A stretch of DNA of 64,000 nt. Origin: JBMOMT01 sp049324835 (GTDB lineage: Bacteria > Chloroflexota > Anaerolineae > CAYNKW01). Under the pieces are notes generated by a model. It did no database searches and was not told the origin of the DNA. It saw nothing but the letters and a program-made list of their open reading frames with translations. Location of the stretch: the NCBI GenBank assembly GCA_049324835.1, contig JBMOMT010000023.1, positions 51,689-115,688 of the forward strand, in the 5' to 3' direction. How positions within the stretch are numbered: the first letter of the stretch is position 1; every line of letters begins with the position of its first letter. Below, piece by piece: positions 41,036-50,297 of this stretch. Made by a program: the position numbers and the translations under genes.

Positions 41036-44000
41036 CTACTTGAACCAGGTATCCCCATCTTGCACAAAAGGCAACGAAAACTGATCTTCTGTCGCCAGCC
41101 AGTCCCAGCCTCGTCGCATATAATGCCACCAGACGCCGAACTTTTTAAAGGTAATTTGTTCCCGTCCGTAGACCGGCAGGCTGTCGCTTCGAGCCAGCAG
41201 CTTGAGCGTGATCGTCGCTTTGGGCGGGTCTGTATCGTGGCCGATGCCGGGCATGTTGATGGCGCCAACGACCAAAACCTGCGCCGCGTGTTCGTCTTTT
41301 CGGCGGCTCCAACGGATGCCCATCAGACGCACCTTGAGGCCCTCGCCGCTGTCGCTGCCTTTGAGGAACCACACCCGATCCGATGCTGTCAATTGGACCT
41401 TTTGCCACAGCGTTTTGCCGCCGATCTGGATGGACAGGATGGCTTCTCGTGTCAGATCGTCGGGCTCATAACCGGTTGGCAAGGTGAGCCGGCCGTTGAA
41501 GGTAAAGTCGGCCCGACCGTCTGTGCGCTGCCAGCGAATGACCATGTGGTTGATGGTAAACTGTTCCAGCGGCTGGTAGACGCTGATGCTGCCGGAGGCG
41601 GTGTCTTCGCCCCACAGGTTACGAACGGTGAGCCAGACGGTGTAAAAGCCCGCGTTGGCGTAGACATGGGTGGGGTTTTCCTCTTCGCTGGTGGCGCCAT
41701 CGCCGAACTGCCAGAAATAACTCTGCGGTTCTGTGCCGCTGCTGTTGTTGTCAAAACGCACCGTCTCGCCGGGCAGCAGGGTGGTGGGGCTGGCGGTAAA
41801 GGCTGCGCTGGGTGGGTAACCCACTTGCAGCTCCAGGCTGGCGCTCGATTCTCCCACAGCGTTGATTGCCCGCAGGGTAACAACGTAGCTTCCTGGCGCG
41901 GCGTAAACGTGGCTGGGGTGTTTCTCTGTGGTCGGAAGCGAGCCATCGCCGAAATCCCATTCGTAAAAGATGGGTGCGCTGCCGCCGCTGTGGTTGGTGA
42001 ACTGTACCGTTTCTCCCACACTGGGCGTGAGGCTGCTGGCTTCAAAGGCAGCCGCCGGAGCGGCGAGGAAACCGGGCAGGCCGGAGGCGGTCCAATCGGT
42101 GTGAAAGACGCCGGCAAAATAGTTGAACGCCGCGTCCGAGCCGATCTGCAGGGCCATTTCGCGGTTGTATTTGGAGGCGTTCTCAGAGCCATTGATGCTG
42201 CCCACGTGGGTCCAACCCTGGGTGGCAACATCGTAGACCAGCACCATTTTGTTGTGGATGTGCCCACCAAACGGTTCACCATCGAGCGTGCCAGCGGTGG
42301 GGCTGCCTTTGCCGGCCATCAGATCCAGCCCTTCGGCAGCCGCCAGATCGTTGAGGTATTGGATCAACTCGTCTTCGTAGCTGTTGTCGTCGTCGTTGGC
42401 CACCATGATGCGCACTGCCGCGCCGCGGCGCGCCGCTTCGATGTAGGCGTTCAGGCGGGGGTTGAGGAATGGCGCATCGTAAGGCCCCCAATATTGATGC
42501 TCGTACTGCTGCTGCACCAACACCCGATCGCCGGCGCCGGCGCGGGCCACCATGCCCAGCAGGGCATCGCCGGTGCGCAGGCTGGTCTCCGGCGATTGCA
42601 CCACTTCGAAAGAAGTCACGCCGGTCAGGACCAGCGGCTCTGGCCGGACAGGTGTATAACCGGCGCGATTGCCCCACTCGTCGGGCCGGACCAGCGGCTG
42701 GCCTTCGTAACCCGCTTCGTGGCGCACATCGTCGCGGCCCGGCGTGAACGGATCGATGTCACGATGGTGGGCCGGGTCGAAATCGGCGGCAAAGACGGCC
42801 TGCAGATGGGCCACCACGCCCGGCGCGGTGGTGACGATGGCCGCGCCGCGGTTGCCTGCCGTACCGTCGGACAGGTCGTCGTGAGGCAGGCCATTCTGGC
42901 TCAGGTTTTCGGACAGGATCGCCGCCTTGAGGCCATCGACGACGATGAATTTCTGGTGAACGTTGTTGTAACGATCGGCCAGCCGCACGCCGTCGTCATC
43001 GGCGCCATCGCGCCAGAAATAGACCTGGCCGTTGGGGTGATCGTAGACCTGCTTGGCCACCCAGCGCACGTCGTCCCAGGTGCCGTCGGGCGCCAGATAG
43101 GCCTCGCCTTCCAGCAACAGGCGCACCTGCACGCCGCGGTCCATGGCTGCCACCAGCCGGTCGGCCAGAGCTGGATGGGCAAACCGATAGATTTCGATGT
43201 CGATGGTGGATTGGGCCTCGTCGAAAAGCGCAGCCATGCCGCTGTAGAGATTGTCGGGCGCAACCAGCAGGGTGGTGGTGGCCTGTTCCTCGGTTTGGGC
43301 CGGGAAAAAGAACGCATCCAGGTCCCAGCCAGGGTAAAGCAGGCTGCCGCCCAGCCCGCCGTTGAAGGGGTCTTGAGCCCAGTCGGCGGCGGTGTCGGTG
43401 TCGAGTAGTGGGCGGGCCGTGGTCTCGTCCAGTTTACGGAAGAGGATCTGTCCATCGCTGGCGACATAAGAGCCAAAGAAATAGGGGAAAACGCCGTGGG
43501 CGTCGTTCCAGCCTGTTTGTTCGACGGCGCAGCCAGCCTCGATGACCAGGGCATCCACCACCGCGCCGGAACCATCGAGCAGCACGGCCTCGTCGCCGCG
43601 GTTGTCAAAGACCAGGTTAGGGGCCAGATCGCCGTAGCTCCAGGCCGGAGCCAGGCCAAACTCCAGGGCAAAACGATCCGCGTCGCGGGCCAGCCAGAGC
43701 TTTTGCCCGGCGTCGAGCCAGAGATCGGGCAGGGCAACGCTGGCTTCGTTGTCAGAGAGGTAAAAGCCGGCCAGTGAGATCGGCGTGTCGCCGGTGTTGA
43801 TCAGTTGCACCGCTTCGGCCAGTTCGTCGAAACCGGGGTAAAGCGTATCGTAATGCACCGCGCCGATGAGCAGCGGGCCGGCGGCCGTTTCCGCCGGGGC
43901 CGGACAGAGACCCTGCTGATCGGGCCAGGCGGGCACGTCGCTCTGAATGCGGGGTTTGGTCTCGTAACGCTCGTCGTACTGGCTGCTGATACCGACAAAG

Positions 44001-47000
44001 CGTTGCACCATGCCCACCACGATGCCGGTGGTGTCGATGCCGGTCAGGTCGTCGACATAGAGGTACGTTTCGTGACCCTGGCCGTCGCTCAGGCGCACGT
44101 TGGCGCCGTAGCCGGAATCCCAGGCGTCGATCACCAGCCCTTCGAGGGTGATGAGCCAGCCCTCGGTGCCTTCGCCCACATCGGCGATGGCCGTCTCCAG
44201 CGGGAGGGGCGCATCCTCCGGCGCGCCGTCGGTGAGGGTGATGCCGGCGACGTTGTCCTGGGGCACGATCTGGAACTCGCCGCGGTAGTGGCCGGTTTCA
44301 CCCTGCACCAGCACCCGGTCGCCCAGAGTGACGGTGGGCAGGGGGCCGTTGCCGCCAAAGAGCTGGATCTGCGCGCCGCCGCTGCCATCCTGGATGTAGA
44401 ACTTGGTGTTGCCGCCGCCGGCGTAATAGATGCCGCTGGGCGCGGTAGCGATGCCCTCGACGAGCACCGCGCTGCCATCCGGCAGGCCGCGGGCCTCGGC
44501 GATGGTCATGATCTGGGGGCCGATGGCAGGCGTGGGTGGGCTGGCCGTGTTCTGCGGGTTGGGTGGGTCGAGGACGGCAAAATCGGCGCTGTTGTCCTGG
44601 GTATCCTGACCGTTGCCGTCGTCGCCGCCGGGCCGCCGCTCGACGCTCTGTTCCGCGCCAGGGCCGGGGGCGGGGCTGGTTTCGACGAACGTGACGGTCG
44701 CCGGGTCCAGGCTACCCCAGCCCAGCGAGTCGATGATGGCCCTGTCGCTGAGACGCACGATGGCGATCGCGGCATCGTCGGCCAGACCGGTGGTGTAGGT
44801 GGCGTCGCCCGGCACAGAGCCATCGTAGGCTCTGCTGTTGATCAACAGGTAATGGCCATAGGGTGGGACAAAGGCATCCACCTCCCAGGTATAGCGGCTG
44901 CCGATATCGCCGCTGCTGGCCTGGTAGCTGATGCGATAGCCGTTGAGGTTAAAGGCTGTATCGGGCGAGGGGTTGTACAGCTCGATGAACTCGTCGTAGG
45001 CATCGGCGGCGCCGCGCGACTGCACCTCGCTGATGAGCAGCAGCGCGGGTGGCGGGGGAGCGCCGGTGGTGAAACTCCAGACAAACGCTTCTGCAGTGGC
45101 GTTGCCGCTCAGGTCTTGCAGGCCGGCGGCGATACGAGCCGTGTAGCCGGTCTCGTATTCCAGGGGGGCGGTCGGATCAAAGGTGGCGGTAAAAGAGCCG
45201 GCGTCGTAACTGAGACTGCCGGGCACATCGCCGCCGGGGCCGGTGAGGGTAAAGCCGAGCGTGTTCGAGTCGATGGCCTCGTTGAACGTGGCGCTGACGG
45301 CGACGGTCGTGTCTACGTCGGTTTCGCCATCCTCCGGGCTGCGGGAGACGATGGTGGGTGGTTCGGTATCGGGCGGCGCGACCTGAGCGGTGGTAAAGCT
45401 CCATGCATAGTCGTTGCCCATGGGGTTGCCGGCCTGATCGGTGAGGCTGCCGGCGATCTGGGCCGTATAGGTCGTTTCGCCATCCAGATCGACAGCGGGA
45501 TCAAAAGTGGCCGTAAAAGAGGCCGCATCGTAACTCAACGCGCCGGGCACGTTGCCGCCGGGACCAGCAAGTGTGAAACTCAGGGTGGCATCGTCTATGG
45601 CCTCGTTGAACGTGGCGCTGACGTTAACACCCACCTCTACGCCGGTGGCCCCATCGACCGGGACGGTGGCGACGATCTGGAGGGCTTGGCAGTTGTTGGC
45701 CGCCCCGGCAGTGGGAATGTCCTGGGTGTAGGTAGCAGTGTTTCGTGCGCCGCCAGAGCCATTGGGGCAACGCTGGTTCGAGTGCTGAGCCGAATCGCCG
45801 CCGCCGTTCTCATCGACCTGGGGCTGCCCGGCGTTCAGCAAAACCAACAAGCCGGCGTCGTCCGGGTCGTCGGTGCCGTAGACGATGGCGTCGATCAGAT
45901 TGGCGGTTGTGACGGCTGTGCCGTTGGGAAAACCTGCCGCGTCGCCGACATACAACGCCACGGCGTCTGCGCCGTTCTGTAGAGTGTTGCCGTTGAATGT
46001 AATATCTGGCGCGACGCCGCTGTTGCCCAGGACCAGGTAACCATCGGCATCTGTGGAAAAGCCGTCCAAATCAAAGGCGGCGTAGGAGGTATCCCCGTTT
46101 CCATTATAGAACACCACAACCAGGCCATCGAGCGATGTGTTGCCCACGCCGCCATCGTAAAGCTCTACGAACTCGAGCTCATCGGTGCCGGGTGTATCGG
46201 CATCTACCTCATTGATGACGATGGCCGGCGGGGGCGCGCCTTCGCCGGTGGTGAACGACCAGGTGTAATCCGCACCCATGGGGTTGCCGGCCTGGTCGGT
46301 GAGGCTGCCGGCGATGGTGGCAGCATAAGTGGTGTTGGGGTTCAGATCGGCGTCTGGGTCAAAGGTGAGGGTGTTGGTCGTATCGTCGTAGCTCAAGATA
46401 CCACCGACGGGCGGGTTCAGCGAAAAAACCCCAGCGGTGACGGTGGTTTCGTCCATGTTCTCGTTAAAGGTGGCCTGGATGGTCACCCCCAGATCGACGT
46501 TGGTCGCGCCGCTGGTGGGCTGGGTCGACGAGACGTAGGGTGGATCGGTATCGGGCAGCACGGTGCCGTTCTGCCAACCGGGCGTGCCGAAATCACCATC
46601 GCCGTAATGAGCGGTGGTCTCTTCGACCCAGTTTTCGCCGACATTGTTATCCAACGCCGGGTCTTTCAGGGCCATGCTGGCGCCCGTGGGGTCGGGCCAG
46701 GGTAAGCTGCCACTGTACTCGACGCGGTCGATCTCGTTCAGATCGCCGTCCAGCAGGACGACTTCGTCATCACTGTTGGCCAGAGTAAAGCTGGTGTATA
46801 CGTAATCGACCTTCACGCCGCCGTTGATGGCGGCATCGCCGTTGCGAGCCAGCACCAGATAACCGCCCGCCGGGATGATCAGCGGGCCGCCGTTGCCGAT
46901 GAGATGACTATCGGAGCCGTTATCCCAAATCGTCCAGCCGTTGATGTCCACATCGGCGGCGGTGGGGTTGTACAGCTCCAGCCATTCACCGACCGAGTCG

Positions 47001-47518
47001 TCCACCGCAGCAGGGTTCTGCATGATCTCGTTGATCACCAGGGCTGGCAGCACCGGGGTTTCCAATACCTCGCCCATGGTCCAGGCCACTGCATTGGGAG
47101 AGGTGATGCCATAAGACGCGTTGATCACACTCCCGGCAACGTTGGGCGCACGCACGGTAAACGTCACGGAAGACGATTCGTCCACACCCAACGTATAAGG
47201 CAAGTTCCAGGTGACGATCGTGCCATCAAAGGCGCCGTACTCGCTGGCGCTGATGAACGTGGCGCCTGCGGGCAGGGTATCGGTGACGACGATGGTTTCG
47301 CTGGGAACGTCGCCATCGTTTTCAAAAGTGAGGGTGTAGCTCAGAGTAGAAGCAGTGAAAACCAGAGATGGCTGGGCGGTCTTGGTGAGCAGAAACAGCG
47401 ATTGTTCACCCACATCTGCCTCGGCCGCAGGCACAAAAAAAGGTACGGCGCTCAGTATGAGGCTCAGAACGCCCAGTACCCTAAACACCCCGCCAATGGC
47501 ACGGCTGGCCCTGACCAT
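41036..47518 (-). CDS. giant secreted phospholipase-D-like protein with lamin-tail, Ig-like and PKD domains
   Basis: A 2160-residue secreted protein. The ATG at 47518 (GGAGGAG upstream) opens a signal peptide ending near VPAAEA (residue ~34). In order by eye: DUF11-like domain (43-115), lamin-tail domain (160-285), Big_5 Ig-like domain (328-430), second lamin-tail (431-545), two more Big_5 domains (612-705, 719-820), third lamin-tail (824-975), OB-like region (about 1000-1180), fourth lamin-tail-like region (1216-1325). The PLD module (about 1412-1800) has HQKFIVVDG (His1521) and HNKMVLVYD (His1755), both HxK motifs. Two PKD domains (1823-1978) and an unknown C-terminal domain follow. Likely an extracellular nuclease or phosphodiesterase; the substrate is unknown. 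Confidence 0.85.
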   Translation of the reverse strand: MVRASRAIGGVFRVLGVLSLILSAVPFFVPAAEADVGEQSLFLLTKTAQPSLVFTASTLSYTLTFENDGDVPSETIVVTDTLPAGATFISASEYGAFDGTIVTWNLPYTLGVDESSSVTFTVRAPNVAGSVINASYGITSPNAVAWTMGEVLETPVLPALVINEIMQNPAAVDDSVGEWLELYNPTAADVDINGWTIWDNGSDSHLIGNGGPLIIPAGGYLVLARNGDAAINGGVKVDYVYTSFTLANSDDEVVLLDGDLNEIDRVEYSGSLPWPDPTGASMALKDPALDNNVGENWVEETTAHYGDGDFGTPGWQNGTVLPDTDPPYVSSTQPTSGATNVDLGVTIQATFNENMDETTVTAGVFSLNPPVGGILSYDDTTNTLTFDPDADLNPNTTYAATIAGSLTDQAGNPMGADYTWSFTTGEGAPPPAIVINEVDADTPGTDELEFVELYDGGVGNTSLDGLVVVFYNGNGDTSYAAFDLDGFSTDADGYLVLGNSGVAPDITFNGNTLQNGADAVALYVGDAAGFPNGTAVTTANLIDAIVYGTDDPDDAGLLVLLNAGQPQVDENGGGDSAQHSNQRCPNGSGGARNTATYTQDIPTAGAANNCQALQIVATVPVDGATGVEVGVNVSATFNEAIDDATLSFTLAGPGGNVPGALSYDAASFTATFDPAVDLDGETTYTAQIAGSLTDQAGNPMGNDYAWSFTTAQVAPPDTEPPTIVSRSPEDGETDVDTTVAVSATFNEAIDSNTLGFTLTGPGGDVPGSLSYDAGSFTATFDPTAPLEYETGYTARIAAGLQDLSGNATAEAFVWSFTTGAPPPPALLLISEVQSRGAADAYDEFIELYNPSPDTAFNLNGYRISYQASSGDIGSRYTWEVDAFVPPYGHYLLINSRAYDGSVPGDATYTTGLADDAAIAIVRLSDRAIIDSLGWGSLDPATVTFVETSPAPGPGAEQSVERRPGGDDGNGQDTQDNSADFAVLDPPNPQNTASPPTPAIGPQIMTIAEARGLPDGSAVLVEGIATAPSGIYYAGGGNTKFYIQDGSGGAQIQLFGGNGPLPTVTLGDRVLVQGETGHYRGEFQIVPQDNVAGITLTDGAPEDAPLPLETAIADVGEGTEGWLITLEGLVIDAWDSGYGANVRLSDGQGHETYLYVDDLTGIDTTGIVVGMVQRFVGISSQYDERYETKPRIQSDVPAWPDQQGLCPAPAETAAGPLLIGAVHYDTLYPGFDELAEAVQLINTGDTPISLAGFYLSDNEASVALPDLWLDAGQKLWLARDADRFALEFGLAPAWSYGDLAPNLVFDNRGDEAVLLDGSGAVVDALVIEAGCAVEQTGWNDAHGVFPYFFGSYVASDGQILFRKLDETTARPLLDTDTAADWAQDPFNGGLGGSLLYPGWDLDAFFFPAQTEEQATTTLLVAPDNLYSGMAALFDEAQSTIDIEIYRFAHPALADRLVAAMDRGVQVRLLLEGEAYLAPDGTWDDVRWVAKQVYDHPNGQVYFWRDGADDDGVRLADRYNNVHQKFIVVDGLKAAILSENLSQNGLPHDDLSDGTAGNRGAAIVTTAPGVVAHLQAVFAADFDPAHHRDIDPFTPGRDDVRHEAGYEGQPLVRPDEWGNRAGYTPVRPEPLVLTGVTSFEVVQSPETSLRTGDALLGMVARAGAGDRVLVQQQYEHQYWGPYDAPFLNPRLNAYIEAARRGAAVRIMVANDDDNSYEDELIQYLNDLAAAEGLDLMAGKGSPTAGTLDGEPFGGHIHNKMVLVYDVATQGWTHVGSINGSENASKYNREMALQIGSDAAFNYFAGVFHTDWTASGLPGFLAAPAAAFEASSLTPSVGETVQFTNHSGGSAPIFYEWDFGDGSLPTTEKHPSHVYAAPGSYVVTLRAINAVGESSASLELQVGYPPSAAFTASPTTLLPGETVRFDNNSSGTEPQSYFWQFGDGATSEEENPTHVYANAGFYTVWLTVRNLWGEDTASGSISVYQPLEQFTINHMVIRWQRTDGRADFTFNGRLTLPTGYEPDDLTREAILSIQIGGKTLWQKVQLTASDRVWFLKGSDSGEGLKVRLMGIRWSRRKDEHAAQVLVVGAINMPGIGHDTDPPKATITLKLLARSDSLPVYGREQITFKKFGVWWHYMRRGWDWLATEDQFSLPFVQDGDTWFK

Positions 47519-47700
47519 AACGCTCCTCCTTTGCGAGCGGGATGGACAACACAATCCCCCGCGACCGCCAAAAAAGACGACCCAAATCACCCCCCAGTGA
47601 CTGGGTGGCCGTCAATACTTTATTTTACCACAGATTTTCCATAATGGCACGCCTGATCGGAGGCCATTGGTTAGAAATCGGTTAGAAAAGTCAGGGCCAT

Positions 47701-47735
47701 AGAGACAGGCCGGCATTTAGAGCCGGCCCGTCTCT
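47701..47735 (-). terminator. hairpin after thrS
   Basis: AGAGACAGGCCGGC (47701-47714) and GCCGGCCCGTCTCT (47722-47735) form a long stem with one mismatch. No clear T run follows on the minus strand, so the terminator call is tentative. Confidence 0.45.
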
Positions 47736-47787
47736 GGTGTTGTCTATGGTTGTTGCGACGCCCAAAAGGCTCCGAGCGAGCACCCAC

Positions 47788-49581
47788 TCACAACTCGCGT
47801 TTCTCTCTGATGGCCTTTTGCGCCCGGCTGATAAAGTCGGGCAACGGCATGGCGCCCAGATTCTCCTCTGTGCGCAGGCGGACAGCCACCGCCCCGGCTT
47901 GCTGTTCGCGGTCGCCAACGACCAGCATATAGGGCACCTTTTGCAGTTGTGCTTTGCGGATCTTGGCCTGCATCCGGTCGTTGGAATCGTCCACCTGGAC
48001 GCGCATGTCGGCCTGGCGCAGTTGATCGGCCACCTGGTTAGCGTATGCGAGGTGGCGGTCGGTGATGGGAATGATGGCCGCCTGCACCGGCGACAGCCAC
48101 ACCGGAAAGGCGCCGGCATAATGCTCGACGAGCACGCCAAAAAAGCGCTCGATGCTGCCCAGCAACGCCCGGTGCACCATATAAGGCCGGTGCTCCTGGC
48201 CGTCTTCGCCGATGTAGGTCATGTCGAACCGTTCCGGCAGGTTAAAATCGAACTGGATGGTTGTGCACTGCCAGGCGCGGCCGAGGGCGTCTTTGATTTT
48301 GATGTCGATTTTGGGCCCGTAGAACACCGCCTCGCCTTCCATGCGTTTGTAGGACAGGTCGCGTGCTTCCAGGGCCTTGACCAGCGAGGCTTCAGCCTGG
48401 GCCCACATGGCGTCTGCACCGGCGTACTTTTCCGGCTTGTGGGGGTCGCGCACGCTCAGTTCGATCTGGAACTCTTGGAAGCCAAAGCCGCGCAGCAGAT
48501 CGAGACTAAAATCCAGCACACGCAGGATTTCATCTTCGATCTGTTGCGGCGTACAAAAGATGTGGGCGTCGTCCTGGGTAAAGCCGCGCACGCGCATCAG
48601 GCCGTGCAGCACACCGCTCCGTTCGTAACGATAGACTGTGCCCAGCTCGGCCCAGCGCAAAGGCAACTCGCGGTACGAGCGCAGTTGCGATTTGTACATC
48701 AGGATGTGAAACGGGCAGTTCATCGGCTTGATATAGTATTCCTGGTCATCGACTTGCATCGGCGCGTACATGCCTTCGCGATAAAAATCAAGGTGCCCCG
48801 ACGTTTCCCACAACTGGGCGCGACCGATGTGTGGTGAAAAGACGATCTCGTAGCCACCCTGGTAGTGACGTTTGCGCCAATAGTCTTCGATCAGGACGCG
48901 AATCTGTCCGCCTTTGGGGTGCCAGTAGGCCAGTCCTGGGCCGCCTTCGCCGTGAAAACTGAGCAGGTCCAGCTCTTTGATCAAGCGGCGGTGGTTTCGC
49001 TTTTCCACTTCTTCTCGCCACGCCAGGTATTCTTGCAGTTGTTGGGCCGTTTCCCAGGCTGTGCCATAGATGCGCTGCAACATGGGCCGCCGTTCGTCGC
49101 CGCGCCAATAGGCGCCGGCGATGTTGAGCAGCCTGAGCCCATCGGGGTTGATCTCCTGGGTGTTGGCCAGGTGAGGCCCCCGGCAGAGATCCACAAAAGG
49201 GCCGTGCTGGTAGATGCTGAGCACCGGCGGCCCCTCGACGTGTTCGCCGTATTCGTCCTGACCGGCAGCCAGGATGCCCTGGATCAGTTCCAGCTTGTAG
49301 GGCTGGTCGGCGAAAAGCCGCCGTGCTTCTGCCTCCGAGACCTCGCGGTATTCAAAGGGATGATCCTCGGCGACGATCTCTTTCATGCGCGCTTCGATCT
49401 CGGCCAGGTCTTCGGGTGTCAGCGGGCGGGGCAGGTCGAAATCGTAGTAAAAGCCGTCCTCAATGGCCGGTCCGATGGCCACTTGGCCTTCGGGGAATTT
49501 CTCCAGCACGGCCTGAGCCATGACGTGAGCCGCCGAGTGGCGCAGCCTGTGCAGATGGTCGTTTTCGTGTTTTTCAGACAT
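47788..49581 (-). CDS. thrS: threonine--tRNA ligase lacking the TGS domain
   Basis: A 597-residue class II synthetase. The editing domain is present: HSAAH near residue 15 (HxxxH) and LCRGPHLANT. The catalytic core shows YIKPMNCPFHILMY with the zinc cysteine, MRVRGFTQDDAHIFCT, and the C-terminal anticodon-binding domain (LSPVQAAIIPITDRH). The usual N-terminal TGS domain of about 60 residues is absent; the protein begins MSEKHENDHLHRLRHS directly at the editing domain. The ATG at 49581 has AAGGAGAAATCTC upstream, and no upstream in-frame extension is visible. A T-box leader precedes it. Confidence 0.94.
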   Translation of the reverse strand: MSEKHENDHLHRLRHSAAHVMAQAVLEKFPEGQVAIGPAIEDGFYYDFDLPRPLTPEDLAEIEARMKEIVAEDHPFEYREVSEAEARRLFADQPYKLELIQGILAAGQDEYGEHVEGPPVLSIYQHGPFVDLCRGPHLANTQEINPDGLRLLNIAGAYWRGDERRPMLQRIYGTAWETAQQLQEYLAWREEVEKRNHRRLIKELDLLSFHGEGGPGLAYWHPKGGQIRVLIEDYWRKRHYQGGYEIVFSPHIGRAQLWETSGHLDFYREGMYAPMQVDDQEYYIKPMNCPFHILMYKSQLRSYRELPLRWAELGTVYRYERSGVLHGLMRVRGFTQDDAHIFCTPQQIEDEILRVLDFSLDLLRGFGFQEFQIELSVRDPHKPEKYAGADAMWAQAEASLVKALEARDLSYKRMEGEAVFYGPKIDIKIKDALGRAWQCTTIQFDFNLPERFDMTYIGEDGQEHRPYMVHRALLGSIERFFGVLVEHYAGAFPVWLSPVQAAIIPITDRHLAYANQVADQLRQADMRVQVDDSNDRMQAKIRKAQLQKVPYMLVVGDREQQAGAVAVRLRTEENLGAMPLPDFISRAQKAIREKREL

Positions 49582-49621
49582 GAGATTTCTCCTTATGGTC
49601 GGTCAAAAGGCAGGTGGAAAC

Positions 49622-49637
49622 AGGCGTGAAGCGTGAA
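49622..49637 (-). repeat. two heptamer repeats between the T-box terminator and thrS
   Basis: GGCGTGAAGCGTGAA reads TTCACGCTTCACGCC on the minus strand: two units of the same heptamer family found near pheS. Confidence 0.5.
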
Positions 49638-49701
49638 ACATCACAGCCACAATACCGGTGCCGTCATCTGTCATGGCCACCCACTCCTTTCGTTCGGAAA
49701 A

Positions 49702-49945
49702 CAAAAAAACCTCTCCCCCTTTGGGGTGAGAGGATCTCACACGGTTCCACCCAATTTCAGCAGCCGAGATCTGCTGCCCTCATTAGGCCGATAACGGGTG
49801 CCTCCGGAGAGCCGTACCGGATCGTTCGTTCAGGCTCTCACTCACGGGGGGTTTTGACCGCCGACTGTCACTGGCAAGGTTTTCAGCCGATGACCTCGCC
49901 TCTCTGGAGCCGTTGGGGCGGTTACTCGTCCCGATCACAGTGTTG
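49702..49945 (-). promoter_or_regulatory. T-box riboswitch upstream of thrS
   Basis: Read on the minus strand, the leader carries the T-box sequence GGGTGGAACCGTG (49752-49740 region) and an ACGAGTAA Stem I motif near 49930. A terminator hairpin CCTCTCACCCC / GGGGGAGAGG is followed by TTTTTTTGT (49733-49702). Uncharged tRNA-Thr should promote read-through into thrS. The specifier codon was not located with confidence. Confidence 0.88.
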
Positions 49946-49962
49946 GGTTATTGGGCTGTCAG

Positions 49963-50036
49963 TGGGCGGTATTGGACTCGAACCAACGACCTCCGCGATG
50001 TCAACGCGACGCTCTAGCCAACTGAGCTAACCGCCC
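49963..50036 (-). tRNA. tRNA-Val (GAC anticodon)
   Basis: Acceptor stem GGGCGGT/ACCGCCC, D arm GCTC/GAGC, anticodon stem TCGCG/CGCGG with loop TTGACAT (anticodon GAC), T stem GTTGG/CCAAT with loop TTCGAGT, discriminator A. 74 nt; CCA not encoded. It lies about 20 bp upstream of the thrS T-box leader on the same strand. Confidence 0.94.
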
Positions 50037-50047
50037 AACTGGATGGG

Positions 50048-50075
50048 ATTATACCACAGTCGCAAGATTTTGCAA
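50048..50075 (-). promoter_or_regulatory. promoter of tRNA-Val and possibly the thrS leader
   Basis: On the minus strand: TTGCAA (50075-50070), 16-bp spacer, TATAAT (50053-50048), about 12 bp before the tRNA. No separate clear promoter was seen between the tRNA and the T-box. Confidence 0.6.
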
Positions 50076-50194
50076 AATCGTACCACCTGACACCGGGATC
50101 GTTGTATCCGTTCCGGCCATTTCAGGCCAATACCTTCGCGGCCTTGAAGCCTTTCTGCAGATTCCAAATGCGTATATTAATTTTCCTAAACCTA

Positions 50195-50223
50195 TTGACA
50201 AAAAATTTAATTCGTGGTATAAT
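50195..50223 (+). promoter_or_regulatory. consensus promoter of the DUF2089/SHOCT cluster
   Basis: TTGACA (50195-50200), 17-bp AT-rich spacer, TATAAT (50218-50223): an exact sigma-70 consensus, 75 bp before the first gene. Confidence 0.8.
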
Positions 50224-50250
50224 TCTCACACAGTATTAAAAATCCTAACA

Positions 50251-50274
50251 CGGATATGAATTTATTCAAGTCCG
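50251..50274 (+). promoter_or_regulatory. palindromic possible operator in the cluster leader
   Basis: CGGATATGAAT TT ATTCAAGTCCG: an imperfect inverted repeat about 28 bp after the -10 box, in unusually AT-rich DNA. It could be a repressor site or an RNA hairpin close to the start of the DUF2089 gene. Confidence 0.45.
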
Positions 50275-50297
50275 CATAAAACTTTTTGGAGGCCGTT

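Noticed and set aside
41021..45982. Two long plus-strand open frames (to 43408 and from 43805)
   Set aside because: Both are opposite the PLD-protein gene. That gene has a signal peptide, HxK motifs and recognisable domains, while the plus frames have low-complexity composition.
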